Assembly: GCF_004362825.1 (NCBI RefSeq) | Contig: NZ_SNXZ01000002.1 | Coordinates: 124,001-188,000, forward strand | Direction: 5' to 3' | DNA length: 64,000 nt | Source: Labedaea rhizosphaerae | Lineage (GTDB): Bacteria > Actinomycetota > Actinomycetes > Mycobacteriales > Pseudonocardiaceae | Shown here: positions 57,142 through 64,000 of the stretch, piece after piece | Numbering within the stretch: position 1 is the first letter of the stretch | Layout: each line of letters opens with the position of its first letter | Notes under the pieces: generated by a model | Told to the model about the DNA's origin: nothing | Database searches by the model: none | Seen by the model: only the letters and a program-made list of their open reading frames with translations | Translations under genes and position numbers: made by a program

Positions 57142-59349
57142 TCAGGCTTTCCTTGCGGGGGCCGGAGATCCGCACACCAGGCAGCGGTGGAACGTCTCTT
57201 CGACGAACGAGCGGCACTCGGTGCAGCGCCAGGTCCGGAAGTCCCCTGGTTCCCGCACCCGCTCCTCGACCCGCTGCAGGTCGTCGGTGTAGTGGGTGAA
57301 GTAGCGCCCGATCCGGGCTTCTTTCACCACCGGCTGATCACGCAACCACTCGGCGAGCGCATCCACGACCGCGGCCACCTTCTCGGCCGTCACATCCGGG
57401 TCCTCGCCGCGTTCCTCGCCGTCGCGCATGATCGCGATGGTCTGCTGCACGGTGTTGGTGAACCTCGGGTCGAGCAGGTTGTAGGCGTACGGGTCCGACG
57501 GCGAGAAGTCCCCGCGCGGCAGGATGTCGGTGATGCCGAAGAAGAACTTCAGCATCAGCACCCGCTCGAACGAGCGCGCCGAGCGGAAGCCGCGGTAGAG
57601 CATCTCGTTCTCGCGCAACAACGCCGTGCCGACGGCCCGGATGTAGGTCTCGTAGGACCGGAACGTCTCGCGGCTGGGGTCCGCGGTGTCGAGCGCGCGG
57701 ATCGTGGCCTGCACGGCCATGTACGCGGTGCCGTTGCCGAAGTTCAGCCCCGGGGAGAACAGCGGGTTGACGAAGAACGCCGAGTCGCCGACGGCGAGCC
57801 AGCCGTCGCCCGCGGCCGTGTCGAGGTCGTGCGACATCTTCTGGAACGTGGAGATGGAGCGGTGCTTGCCATAGGGCTGCTCGACGCGTTCGTAGTTGCG
57901 CAGGATGTACTCCACGCCGGGGTACTTCTTCACCCAGTGGTCGAACCGGTCCTCGGGCTTGAGGTGCTTGCTGTCGTCGAGGTCGTCGCGGACCACCACG
58001 CCGATGCTGACGATCTCCTCGGTCTTGGCGTCGAAGCGGGCCGCGTAGTCGGCGCGGGTCGGCACATCGTCGCCGTCCTCGGCCGGCAGCTCGTCGAACA
58101 TCGCGCCGATCATCGCCCCGAGGTTCTCGTCGCTCATCCGCTCCCAGCTGCAGACGGTGATGAACCACCACCAGCCCTCGGGGAAGCACAGGTGCCGGGT
58201 CGCCGCGATGTCCCAGTGGTCCAGGTCCGCGTTCGCGAGCCGCTTGAAGTAGCCGAAGTAGGAGTTGGCGTCGATGGTGTCCGGCGGCTTGCGGTAGCGG
58301 CCGAGGGCCCGCGGGATCACCGCCGCCATCCCGCTGGCGTCGCAGACGACCGCCGCGCTCATCCGGTGCTCGCCGTCCGGTGTTTCGCACACGAGGGTGC
58401 TGCGTGGCGCGCGGATGGCGCTCCTGGTGACGTCGACCCGCCACTCGGTCCGCACGTCGATGCCCAACTGGGCCGCGCACTGCAGCAGCGCGACCTCGAG
58501 CACCCGGCGCTCGACCTGGAACGTCTCCTCGATCTCGATCACGTCGATGTGGCTGCCCGGCTGCTCGCTCTCCGGGCCCACCCACCAGAAGGCGAGTCCG
58601 AGCTTGTTCGCGAACAGACGCCGCAACATGGTGTGCGACAAGCCGAGCGAGCGCAGGCTGCGCACGGTGGTCGACAACGTGCTCTCGCCGACCTTGTAGC
58701 CGGGCCGCGCCCGGCGGTCCAGCACCACGATGCGAGTGGCCGGGCGCGCACGTTTGAGCCAGATCGCGTAGGCCAGCCCGATCGGGCCGCCGCCCACCAC
58801 GACGACGTCGACCTGTTCGGTGTCCTCGAGGTCGGCCGGGGTACCCGCGCCGCCGAGTTGCCCGCTGACCCGACGGCCGAGCTGGCGCGCCTCGCCCGCC
58901 AGGGCCCGGATCAGCGTGCGGCGCAAGGGAATCCGCAACGCCGGCCGGTCCGCCTCGAGGGCCGCGCGGGCCTCGGCACCCAGCCGGGCGACGGTGCTGG
59001 GGGCCAGCGCACGGATCGTGGATGCATCGTCCGTGTCGTCCGTGTCGCCCGTGTCGGTCAGCAGGCCGGCCGCCCCCACCCAGTCGCCGGGCACGAAGTG
59101 GCTGATCTCCCGGTCGTCCTGCAGGGCGATGAGCTCGCCTTCCAGCACCAGCCACGCCGCCCCCGGCGGCCCGTCGTCCTCGGTCAGCGTGCGGCCGCCA
59201 CCGACCGTCTCGACGTGCAGCGCGTCCACGAGCGCGTCGAGATCCGCGGGGGCGGCGGTGCGGAATTCGGCGGCCTCGGCCAGCAGCGCCCGGGCCGTGG
59301 TGAGCGCCCTGGTCAGTGCCGCCGGGTCGGCCGTCATACCGGTGGTCAT
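57142..59349 (-). CDS. cNMP-fold / halogenase-like FAD enzyme / zinc-ribbon fusion
   Basis: A 735-residue protein. Residues about 40-125 are a cyclic-nucleotide-binding beta-roll (AAWLVLEGELIALQDDREIS, VPGDWVGAAGLL), missing the Glu and Arg that hold a cyclic nucleotide. Residues about 178-560 are a class A flavoenzyme closest to FADH2-dependent halogenases: VVVVGGGPIGLAYAIWL, PGYKVGEST (220-224), PEGWWWFITV (WxWxI, Pro of the halogenase motif replaced by Thr398) and GDSAFFVNPLFSPGLNFGNG. The C-terminus ends in a zinc ribbon or rubredoxin-like knuckle pair (Cys709, 712, 723, 726). ATG 59349 overlaps the stop of a separate cNMP-fold gene. Function unknown; possibly oxidation or halogenation of a natural product. 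Confidence 0.85.
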   Translation of the reverse strand: MTTGMTADPAALTRALTTARALLAEAAEFRTAAPADLDALVDALHVETVGGGRTLTEDDGPPGAAWLVLEGELIALQDDREISHFVPGDWVGAAGLLTDTGDTDDTDDASTIRALAPSTVARLGAEARAALEADRPALRIPLRRTLIRALAGEARQLGRRVSGQLGGAGTPADLEDTEQVDVVVVGGGPIGLAYAIWLKRARPATRIVVLDRRARPGYKVGESTLSTTVRSLRSLGLSHTMLRRLFANKLGLAFWWVGPESEQPGSHIDVIEIEETFQVERRVLEVALLQCAAQLGIDVRTEWRVDVTRSAIRAPRSTLVCETPDGEHRMSAAVVCDASGMAAVIPRALGRYRKPPDTIDANSYFGYFKRLANADLDHWDIAATRHLCFPEGWWWFITVCSWERMSDENLGAMIGAMFDELPAEDGDDVPTRADYAARFDAKTEEIVSIGVVVRDDLDDSKHLKPEDRFDHWVKKYPGVEYILRNYERVEQPYGKHRSISTFQKMSHDLDTAAGDGWLAVGDSAFFVNPLFSPGLNFGNGTAYMAVQATIRALDTADPSRETFRSYETYIRAVGTALLRENEMLYRGFRSARSFERVLMLKFFFGITDILPRGDFSPSDPYAYNLLDPRFTNTVQQTIAIMRDGEERGEDPDVTAEKVAAVVDALAEWLRDQPVVKEARIGRYFTHYTDDLQRVEERVREPGDFRTWRCTECRSFVEETFHRCLVCGSPAPARKA

Positions 59350-59813
59350 GCGAGGTTCTCCATGCGCAGTCTCGAGAACAGGGTCGCGAGCCGGTCGCGC
59401 GAGCGCAACAGCTCAACAGCCAGGAAGTCCAGCAGTGCTTGAACAAGGCGCGGTTCGGTCGCCGCGAGGGCGACGAACTGGTCGTGGCGCAACCACAGCG
59501 TCGTGCAGGGCGACGCCGCGACCGCGTAGAGCTCGGCCACGCCCGGGTCGACGAAGCCGCTCCCGCCGACCGAACCACCCGGCCCGACCGTCCAGAGCAC
59601 CGCCGTCCGGTCGGCGTCCGCGGTGAGGTGCACCGACCCGTCGAGCACGAGGTAGAGGTCGCCGGTGAGCTGCCCGCGCTGCACCAGCGACGTGCCCGTC
59701 TCGAACCGGACCGGCCGGGCGGCGAACAACAACCGCCGCACGCCCGAGTTCCGCAACGCCTCGGCGAGGTCCGGGAACACCGCGGTGAAACGACGTAGGT
59801 CTTTTCGGCGCAT
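59346..59813 (-). CDS. stand-alone cNMP-fold protein
   Basis: A 155-residue protein made of one cyclic-nucleotide-binding-like domain (VRFETGTSLVQRGQLTGDLYLVLDG, then VGPGGSVGGSGFVDPGV) and a C-terminal helix pair (LVQALLDFLAVELLRSRDRL). There is no DNA-binding domain, so it is not a CRP regulator. The phosphate cassette lacks the conserved Glu and Arg, so cAMP binding is unlikely. Its stop overlaps the start of the fusion enzyme, whose N-terminus has the same fold; the two probably pair with each other. The MFS gene ends 4 bp upstream. Confidence 0.82.
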   Translation of the reverse strand: MRRKDLRRFTAVFPDLAEALRNSGVRRLLFAARPVRFETGTSLVQRGQLTGDLYLVLDGSVHLTADADRTAVLWTVGPGGSVGGSGFVDPGVAELYAVAASPCTTLWLRHDQFVALAATEPRLVQALLDFLAVELLRSRDRLATLFSRLRMENLA

Positions 59814-59817
59814 GTGC

Positions 59818-61455
59818 TCACGTCTCCAGGGCGACCGCGACGTCTTCGAGACTTCGCTGGTGGGTGTCGGGCGCGGTCCGGGTGAACAAGATGACCGCCG
59901 CGATCAGCGGGATGGCGCCCATGAGGGCCGTGACCGCCAGGGACGGGGTGGCGAAGGAGGCGAGCACGAGCGCGAGCACCAGCACTCCCCCGGCCTTGGT
60001 GAGCCCGGCGACCAACCCGGCGCCCTTGGCCCGCATGTGCGTCGGGTAGAGCTCGGCGGCGTAGGCCACCACGGCGGCGACCAGCGAGCTGATCCCGGCC
60101 AGCGGGAGCACCAGCACGGCCGAGAGCACGACCTCGTGGTGGGTGAGCGAATCGCCGAACACGGCGAACACCAGCACCGACAGCGCGGTCACCGCGCACA
60201 GGCAGACCATCGTCTTGCGGCTGTTCCAGAACCCGTAGAGCAGGGCGACCAGGAGCGTGAGCGGCAGCCCGACCAGCGCCGAGTTGCGCAGGATGAAGTC
60301 GGCGTTGACCTCACCGATGCCCAGGCGCTGCAGGTTGCTCGGCACCCAGAACTGGAACCCGTAGGTGAGCAGGCCGGCCGCGACGGCGATGCCGGCCACC
60401 GCGATCGTGGGCGCACGCAGCGGCGCGCGGAACATCGATCGCGCGCCGGTCACCTCGACGTCCGAAGTGGACTCTTCGACGACCGCGGCGCCGTAGCGGC
60501 GCATGACCGCCTCGGCGTCCGCGGTGCGGCCGGCCGCGAGCAGGAACCGCGGCGACTCGGGGATCCACCGGTTGAGCAGGATGAGCAGCAGACCGGTAGG
60601 CAGCCCGATCAGCCACATGATCCGCCAGCTGTAGAGCGGCATCAACGTACCGGCCAACCAGCTGGTCAGCGCGTAGGCGCCCGCGATGTCGCCGCCGATC
60701 AGCAGGACGAGCCAGCCCCGATGGCGCGCGGGGATGATCTCGGCGATGAGCACGAAGGTGATCGGCAGCATCCCGCCCGCACCGATGCCCATCAGCAGGC
60801 ACATCAGCAGGTTCCACACGAACCCCGGCATCGCCCCGCAGATCGCCGTCGAGACGAACAGGATGCCCGCGTACAGGATGGACGCCCGCCGCCCGATCCG
60901 GTCGCCGACCCAGCCCCACAGGAACGAGCCGAGCATCGTCCCGACGATCCCGGAGAGCGGCAGCCAGGTCACCGGCACCCCGGCGTGCGGGTTGGCCGCG
61001 GTGCTCAGGCCGTACTCCTTGGCCACCCCCGGCGCCACGAACGACAACGTCGTCGGCTTCATGACGTCGATCGTCACGGCGAGCGTCATGACGATCAGGA
61101 GCGCGACGTGCTGCCACCGGACCTTCGTGTCGTCCATGGCCGCGACCCGGATCGACGCCGCCCGGGCCCGGATCGTCCGCGCGTTCGCGGGTACGAGCCC
61201 GTACAACGCGAGCACGAGACCGACGCCGATCAGGGCCATGCCGACGAGCATCGGGGCGTCCGGTGCCATGCCGGCCAACCGGTATCCCATGTCCTTGGCC
61301 ATGAAGTACATCGGCAGGTGCAGCGCGACACCGGTCGCGCACGCCAGGACGCCGAGCCAGAACGCCGCAGGCGACCGGAAGACGGAGCCGCGCCTGCGCC
61401 GACCGGACGTACCACCGGCGGCGACAGGGTGTTCTCGCCCGGACATCGACGGCAT
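59818..61455 (-). CDS. MFS transporter (sugar/aromatic-acid porter type)
   Basis: A 545-residue twelve-helix MFS protein. Motifs are GWVGDRIGRRASILYAG between helices 2 and 3, LLMGIGAGGMLPITFVLIAEIIP, and the mid-loop PESPRFLLAAGR typical of sugar porter and aromatic-acid:H+ symporter groups. It has an extended N-terminal region with extra helices before the first MFS helix. ATG 61455 has a GGAGG RBS. It is first in the operon with the cNMP-fold genes and may import a precursor or export a product of the flavoenzyme. Confidence 0.87.
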   Translation of the reverse strand: MPSMSGREHPVAAGGTSGRRRRGSVFRSPAAFWLGVLACATGVALHLPMYFMAKDMGYRLAGMAPDAPMLVGMALIGVGLVLALYGLVPANARTIRARAASIRVAAMDDTKVRWQHVALLIVMTLAVTIDVMKPTTLSFVAPGVAKEYGLSTAANPHAGVPVTWLPLSGIVGTMLGSFLWGWVGDRIGRRASILYAGILFVSTAICGAMPGFVWNLLMCLLMGIGAGGMLPITFVLIAEIIPARHRGWLVLLIGGDIAGAYALTSWLAGTLMPLYSWRIMWLIGLPTGLLLILLNRWIPESPRFLLAAGRTADAEAVMRRYGAAVVEESTSDVEVTGARSMFRAPLRAPTIAVAGIAVAAGLLTYGFQFWVPSNLQRLGIGEVNADFILRNSALVGLPLTLLVALLYGFWNSRKTMVCLCAVTALSVLVFAVFGDSLTHHEVVLSAVLVLPLAGISSLVAAVVAYAAELYPTHMRAKGAGLVAGLTKAGGVLVLALVLASFATPSLAVTALMGAIPLIAAVILFTRTAPDTHQRSLEDVAVALET

Positions 61456-61553
61456 TTGGCCTCCATTTGGACATCAAGGATTAGGCAAGGCGGCTGATTG
61501 CGCCAATCAACCGGTTTGTGATAGCGCACACTATGCCGCGGCTATTTCCGTCC

Positions 61554-61563
61554 GGCGCGATAC
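61554..61563. promoter_or_regulatory. GGCGCGATAC half-site near MFS promoter
   Basis: GGCGCGATAC, identical to one arm of the palindrome at 61959-61980, about 100 bp before the MFS start. It may bind the same regulator. Confidence 0.4.
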
Positions 61564-61958
61564 CGCCGGCGAACTACCCGGCCACCATCGGAACATGGTA
61601 GCTGAGCGTAGTATTTCCATCGAACCGGTAAGGGCTGAACACCGGGCGTCCCACAACACGGGACTTGACTACTCACCGCAGTATCCGAGCAGAAGAACGC
61701 GCACTACTCCGAACGTGTCGATTGATCCTGAAAACGACACCTTGCCGTTGGCATTCAACGGGCGCCCTCCTACTCTCCAAAGTGGTACGGACGGCAGCCT
61801 CCGGGGGTGCTACGAATGACGGCGGTTATTGCTGCGTTAGGTCGAGGCGCAACGTGCGCCAAGCACGTGTTCAACCCCGTGACCTGGGCTTATTCGCAGA
61901 GACGGCGCCCACCAGCGATGCCGGCGAACCTCCCGCCCGCCGCCCTTGAGAGCTCGGC

Positions 61959-61980
61959 GGCGCGATACGAGTATCGCGCC
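61959..61980. promoter_or_regulatory. 22-bp palindrome before StrR-type gene
   Basis: GGCGCGATAC-GA-GTATCGCGCC: perfect 10-bp arms around a 2-bp centre, about 165 bp before the StrR-type gene. Too tight a loop for a terminator, so an operator is more likely. It differs from the StrR/NovG consensus as I remember it, so another regulator may bind. Confidence 0.55.
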
Positions 61981-62145
61981 ACCACCTCCTTCCTGCCAAC
62001 GCATTCGCGAACCTAAAAGCCACCAAATCTTCGCCGCGAATCACCAAGGCCATCCCGCGCGCCCAGCGCCGGATGAAATGCCTTCAGACAAACCTGCGCG
62101 GAAACCGCCATGGAAATTTCACACCTGCCGCACGAAGGAAATCCG

Positions 62146-63135
62146 ATGAGCACTCGCGGAAGTCTGCCGGACGTCGAATTGGTGTCAATCGAATCCTTGG
62201 TCCCCGGCGACTCGCCGCGGCTGGAAGGCGTGGACGAGGAACACTGCCGAAGGCTGGCCGAGATGGATTCCACCGTGCCGCCGATTCTCGTCCACCGGCA
62301 GACCATGCGGGTCATCGACGGCATGCACCGGCTGCGCGCCGCCCAACTCTCCGGCGCCGACACGATTCGGGTGCGGTTCTTCGAAGGCGACGAGCAGGAG
62401 GCGTTCATCTGGGCGGTGAAGGAGAACATCGCCCACGGCCTGCCGCTCACCCTCGCCGACCGCACCGCGGCCGCGCACCGCATCATCGACGCGTTCCCGC
62501 ACCTGTCCGACCGGGCGATCGCCGGCTACGTCGGCCTCTCCGACAAGACCGTCAGTTCAGTGCGAAATCGACGATCAACTCCGGAAGATCCGCAGTTGAG
62601 CAGCCGCCTTGGCGCCGACGGCCGGGTGCGCCCGCTGAATCGCGAAACGGGCCGTCGCCGGGCCGCGGAGATCCTTCGCGAGCGACCGGAAGCGTCGCTT
62701 CGCGAGATCGCGGCGAGCGCCGGGATTTCGGTGGGCACGGCGCACGACGTGCGCAAGCGGATCCGCAACGGCGAGAGCCCGCTGCTGACCCAGCAACGGT
62801 CCGGCAACCACCGCCCGGCGCCCCGGATGCATTCGTCGAACAACGGCGTGGAGCGGCCGTGCCAGGACGGGAAACGCAAGGCGCGCGAGACCGTGCCGGC
62901 CGAGCAAATCGACCTGTCGATCTTGCACAACCTGACCCGGGACCCCGCGCTGCGGCATTCGGAAAGCGGCCGGGAACTGCTCCGATTCCTGCACGCCTAC
63001 CTGGTGCGGGGCGGTTGGGCCGAGCACGTCCGGGCCGTGCCGCCGCACTGCACGGACTCCGTGAGCAAGCTCGCCCGTCAGTGTGCCCAGCTGTGGTTGC
63101 GGTTCGCCGCCGACGTGGAAAACCTCAACCTTTGA
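62146..63135 (+). CDS. StrR/NovG-type ParB-like transcription regulator
   Basis: A 329-residue protein. Residues about 10-100 are a ParB/Srx-like N-terminal domain (PDVELVSIESLVPGDSPRLEG, PPILVHRQTMRVIDGMHRLRAA, VRFFEGDEQEAFIWAVKENI). A helix-turn-helix follows (AHGLPLTLADRTAAAHRI, DRAIAGYVGLSDKTVSSVRNR), then a second HTH-like segment (SLREIAASAGISVGTAHDVRKR). This is the layout of cluster-situated activators such as StrR, NovG and Bbr, not of chromosome-partitioning ParB. ATG 62146 has an AAGGAA RBS; ATG 62110 is an in-frame alternative. It likely activates natural-product genes to one or both sides. Confidence 0.85.
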   Translation: MSTRGSLPDVELVSIESLVPGDSPRLEGVDEEHCRRLAEMDSTVPPILVHRQTMRVIDGMHRLRAAQLSGADTIRVRFFEGDEQEAFIWAVKENIAHGLPLTLADRTAAAHRIIDAFPHLSDRAIAGYVGLSDKTVSSVRNRRSTPEDPQLSSRLGADGRVRPLNRETGRRRAAEILRERPEASLREIAASAGISVGTAHDVRKRIRNGESPLLTQQRSGNHRPAPRMHSSNNGVERPCQDGKRKARETVPAEQIDLSILHNLTRDPALRHSESGRELLRFLHAYLVRGGWAEHVRAVPPHCTDSVSKLARQCAQLWLRFAADVENLNL

Positions 63136-63291
63136 GACCCGGCTCATCCGATGACAGGGCGTGGTCGCCGACGCGGATTCGCCGGGTCGACGTGACGGGT
63201 TTCCGGCTTTGTCCGGTGAATGACCGGCGTCGGCCCCCGGTTGGCCCTGGGATCACGACTCGGACAATGCGGAGCGTAGGTGCGATTCGGC

Positions 63292-63310
63292 CGGACGGAT
63301 TACCCGTCCG
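63292..63310. terminator. hairpin between StrR-type and methyltransferase genes
   Basis: CGGACGG (63292-63298), loop ATTAC, CCGTCCG (63304-63310), a perfect 7-bp stem between convergent genes ending at 63135 and 63429. Confidence 0.5.
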
Positions 63311-63428
63311 ACACCATTGCCAGGTATCCGATTCGGCCGCCCAGGACGTCCTACTTCTTGGGAACCGTGTTTGACGAATTGGATTCGACGGCGTCCGTGA
63401 CCGGACGTGATACTGGGGCTTCGGTGTT

Positions 63429-64000
63429 TCACTTCACCGTCGCGACGACCTCGAGGTATTCCGCGGCCGCGATGCTCGTGCCGTCCTGCGCCCGGTTGGC
63501 CCGGTCGAACTCGGCCACCGCGGCGTCGAACACGGCCCGTTGCTGGCCCGGCGGCATCGCGTTGTAGGCACCGCGCCAGGGCGGCATGTACTTGAGCAGC
63601 AGCTCGACCTGCGTCTCGCCGGTGAGCGCGCACAGCTCGTGCACCCGGACCGTCGTGGTCAGCTCGACGCGGTTGCCGAACAGCTCCCGGCAGTGCCCTT
63701 CGGTCCCCCACAGCGTCGCGGGTCCGCAGGGCGCCTTGGCCGCCGCCGGCGGCGCGGTGACCGCCTCGGTCATGAGGGCGTGCAGCTTGCCGACCAGGCC
63801 GGTCGGCGTCCAGTTCGCCAGGCCGATCCGCCCGCCGGGGCGGCAGACCCGCACGAGTTCGTCGGCGGTGCGCTGGTGGTCCGGTGCGTAGATGACGCCG
63901 AAGGTGGACAGCACCGCGTGGAAGCTCCGGTCGGGAAAGGGCAGGTGCTGCGCGTCGGCGATCTCCATCCAGAGGTCGAGGCCGTCCACCGCGGCGCGGT
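63429..64000 (-). CDS. class I SAM methyltransferase, 5' end outside the window
   Basis: The C-terminal 190 residues or so of an ubiE-like SAM methyltransferase: WMEIADAQHLPFPDRSFHAVLSTFGVIY (motifs II-III), then DELVRVCRPGGRIGLANWTP. The SAM-binding Gly loop lies beyond position 64000, so the gene is cut by the window edge. The frame remains open to the last base. It may belong to the natural-product locus suggested by the StrR-type regulator, or be an ordinary small-molecule methyltransferase. Confidence 0.85.
   Translation of the reverse strand, partial: RAAVDGLDLWMEIADAQHLPFPDRSFHAVLSTFGVIYAPDHQRTADELVRVCRPGGRIGLANWTPTGLVGKLHALMTEAVTAPPAAAKAPCGPATLWGTEGHCRELFGNRVELTTTVRVHELCALTGETQVELLLKYMPPWRGAYNAMPPGQQRAVFDAAVAEFDRANRAQDGTSIAAAEYLEVVATVK

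Larger units (their letters stand above)
61456..62145. other. 690-bp divergent regulatory region, no gene seen
   Basis: The longest gap in the window, between the MFS operon and the StrR-type gene. It is lower in G+C than its surroundings; small open frames lack codon bias and RBS. It holds the shared GGCGCGATAC elements listed separately and ATAG/CTAT dyads near 61520-61535 (AGCGCACACTATG). It probably contains both divergent promoters and long leaders. Confidence 0.6.

Noticed and set aside
57142-59349. Calling the flavoenzyme a true tryptophan or phenol halogenase
   Set aside because: The WxWxIP motif lacks its Pro and no catalytic Lys is evident by eye; only halogenase-like is supported.
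61665-62016. Small open frames in the 690-bp divergent region
   Set aside because: No RBS, poor codon bias and mixed composition; treated as regulatory DNA.
62146-63135. ParB-type partition protein or plasmid origin
   Set aside because: No ParA gene and no parS-like site; the domain layout is that of StrR/NovG activators.
1-64000. tRNA, rRNA, CRISPR arrays, insertion sequences or attachment sites
   Set aside because: Read through on both strands; no cloverleaf with a CCA region, no spaced identical repeats and no transposase or integrase was found.

Overview
The window comes from a high-G+C actinobacterium. Third codon positions are almost all G or C, GTG starts are common, and many genes overlap by ATGA or GTGA. 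The gene set (two RsbU-like GAF/PP2C phosphatases, a DUF742 protein, a StrR-type regulator, a rifampin phosphotransferase with a palindromic promoter element, DUF427 and DUF3618 proteins) and a recurrent near-palindrome TCCAC(A/T)(G/A)TGG suggest Pseudonocardiales (Amycolatopsis/Saccharothrix-like). That placement is inference; no rRNA or other marker gene is present. No tRNA, rRNA, CRISPR array or insertion sequence was seen.

Layout. 1-4.5 kb: divergent LysE exporter and LysR regulator, an SDR oxidoreductase, a rhomboid-like/DUF2156 membrane protein, and an inverted, decayed copy of the SDR 5' end. 4.7-9.3 kb: XRE/NB-ARC/TPR regulator, small membrane protein, large lipoprotein. 9.4-17.2 kb: Ppx/GppA phosphatase, GAF-PP2C phosphatase, DUF427 protein, an acidic DxDGDG-repeat protein, D-cysteine desulfhydrase-like enzyme, aspartate racemase-like enzyme, DUF742 protein coupled to a purine permease. 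17.6-20.7 kb: divergent sugar-acid dehydratase and zinc dehydrogenase only 20 bp apart, then a frameshifted YCII gene. 20.9-26.4 kb: radical-copper oxidase, a small anchored protein with a His-rich tail, and a CopD/CtaG membrane protein in one overlapping operon. 26.3-33.4 kb: CoA-transferase, ECF sigma factor with SnoaL-like tail, EamA transporter with a structured leader, second GAF-PP2C phosphatase, a wrecked MerR gene behind an intact MerR-type promoter, an LLM flavin enzyme.

33.4-40.4 kb: heterodimeric ABC exporter with divergent TetR, Orn/Lys/Arg decarboxylase, M20 amidohydrolase. 40.4-45.8 kb: rifampin phosphotransferase behind a 31-bp perfect palindrome resembling the rifamycin-associated element, then a FAD aromatic monooxygenase in an operon with a membrane protein and a TetR whose operator covers its own start codon. 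45.9-50.5 kb: MerR with its target quinone oxidoreductase, strong bidirectional terminators, a membrane-associated DUF3618/holin/coiled-coil operon and an AI-2E-family permease. 50.6-54.1 kb: an arsenic module (ArsR-ArsN fusion divergent from ArsO-like flavoprotein and MFS exporter) with three ArsR boxes. 54.2-64 kb: cation/proton antiporter, MetE-like enzyme, YCII-like protein, then an operon of MFS transporter, cNMP-fold protein and a cNMP-FAD(halogenase-like)-zinc-ribbon fusion, divergent from a StrR-type regulator and a truncated methyltransferase. The last part looks like the edge of a natural-product locus.

The most unusual items are the cNMP-flavoenzyme-zinc-ribbon operon, the radical-copper oxidase/copper-import operon, the ArsR-ArsN module with its operator array, the rhomboid-DUF2156 fusion, and the rph-linked palindrome.
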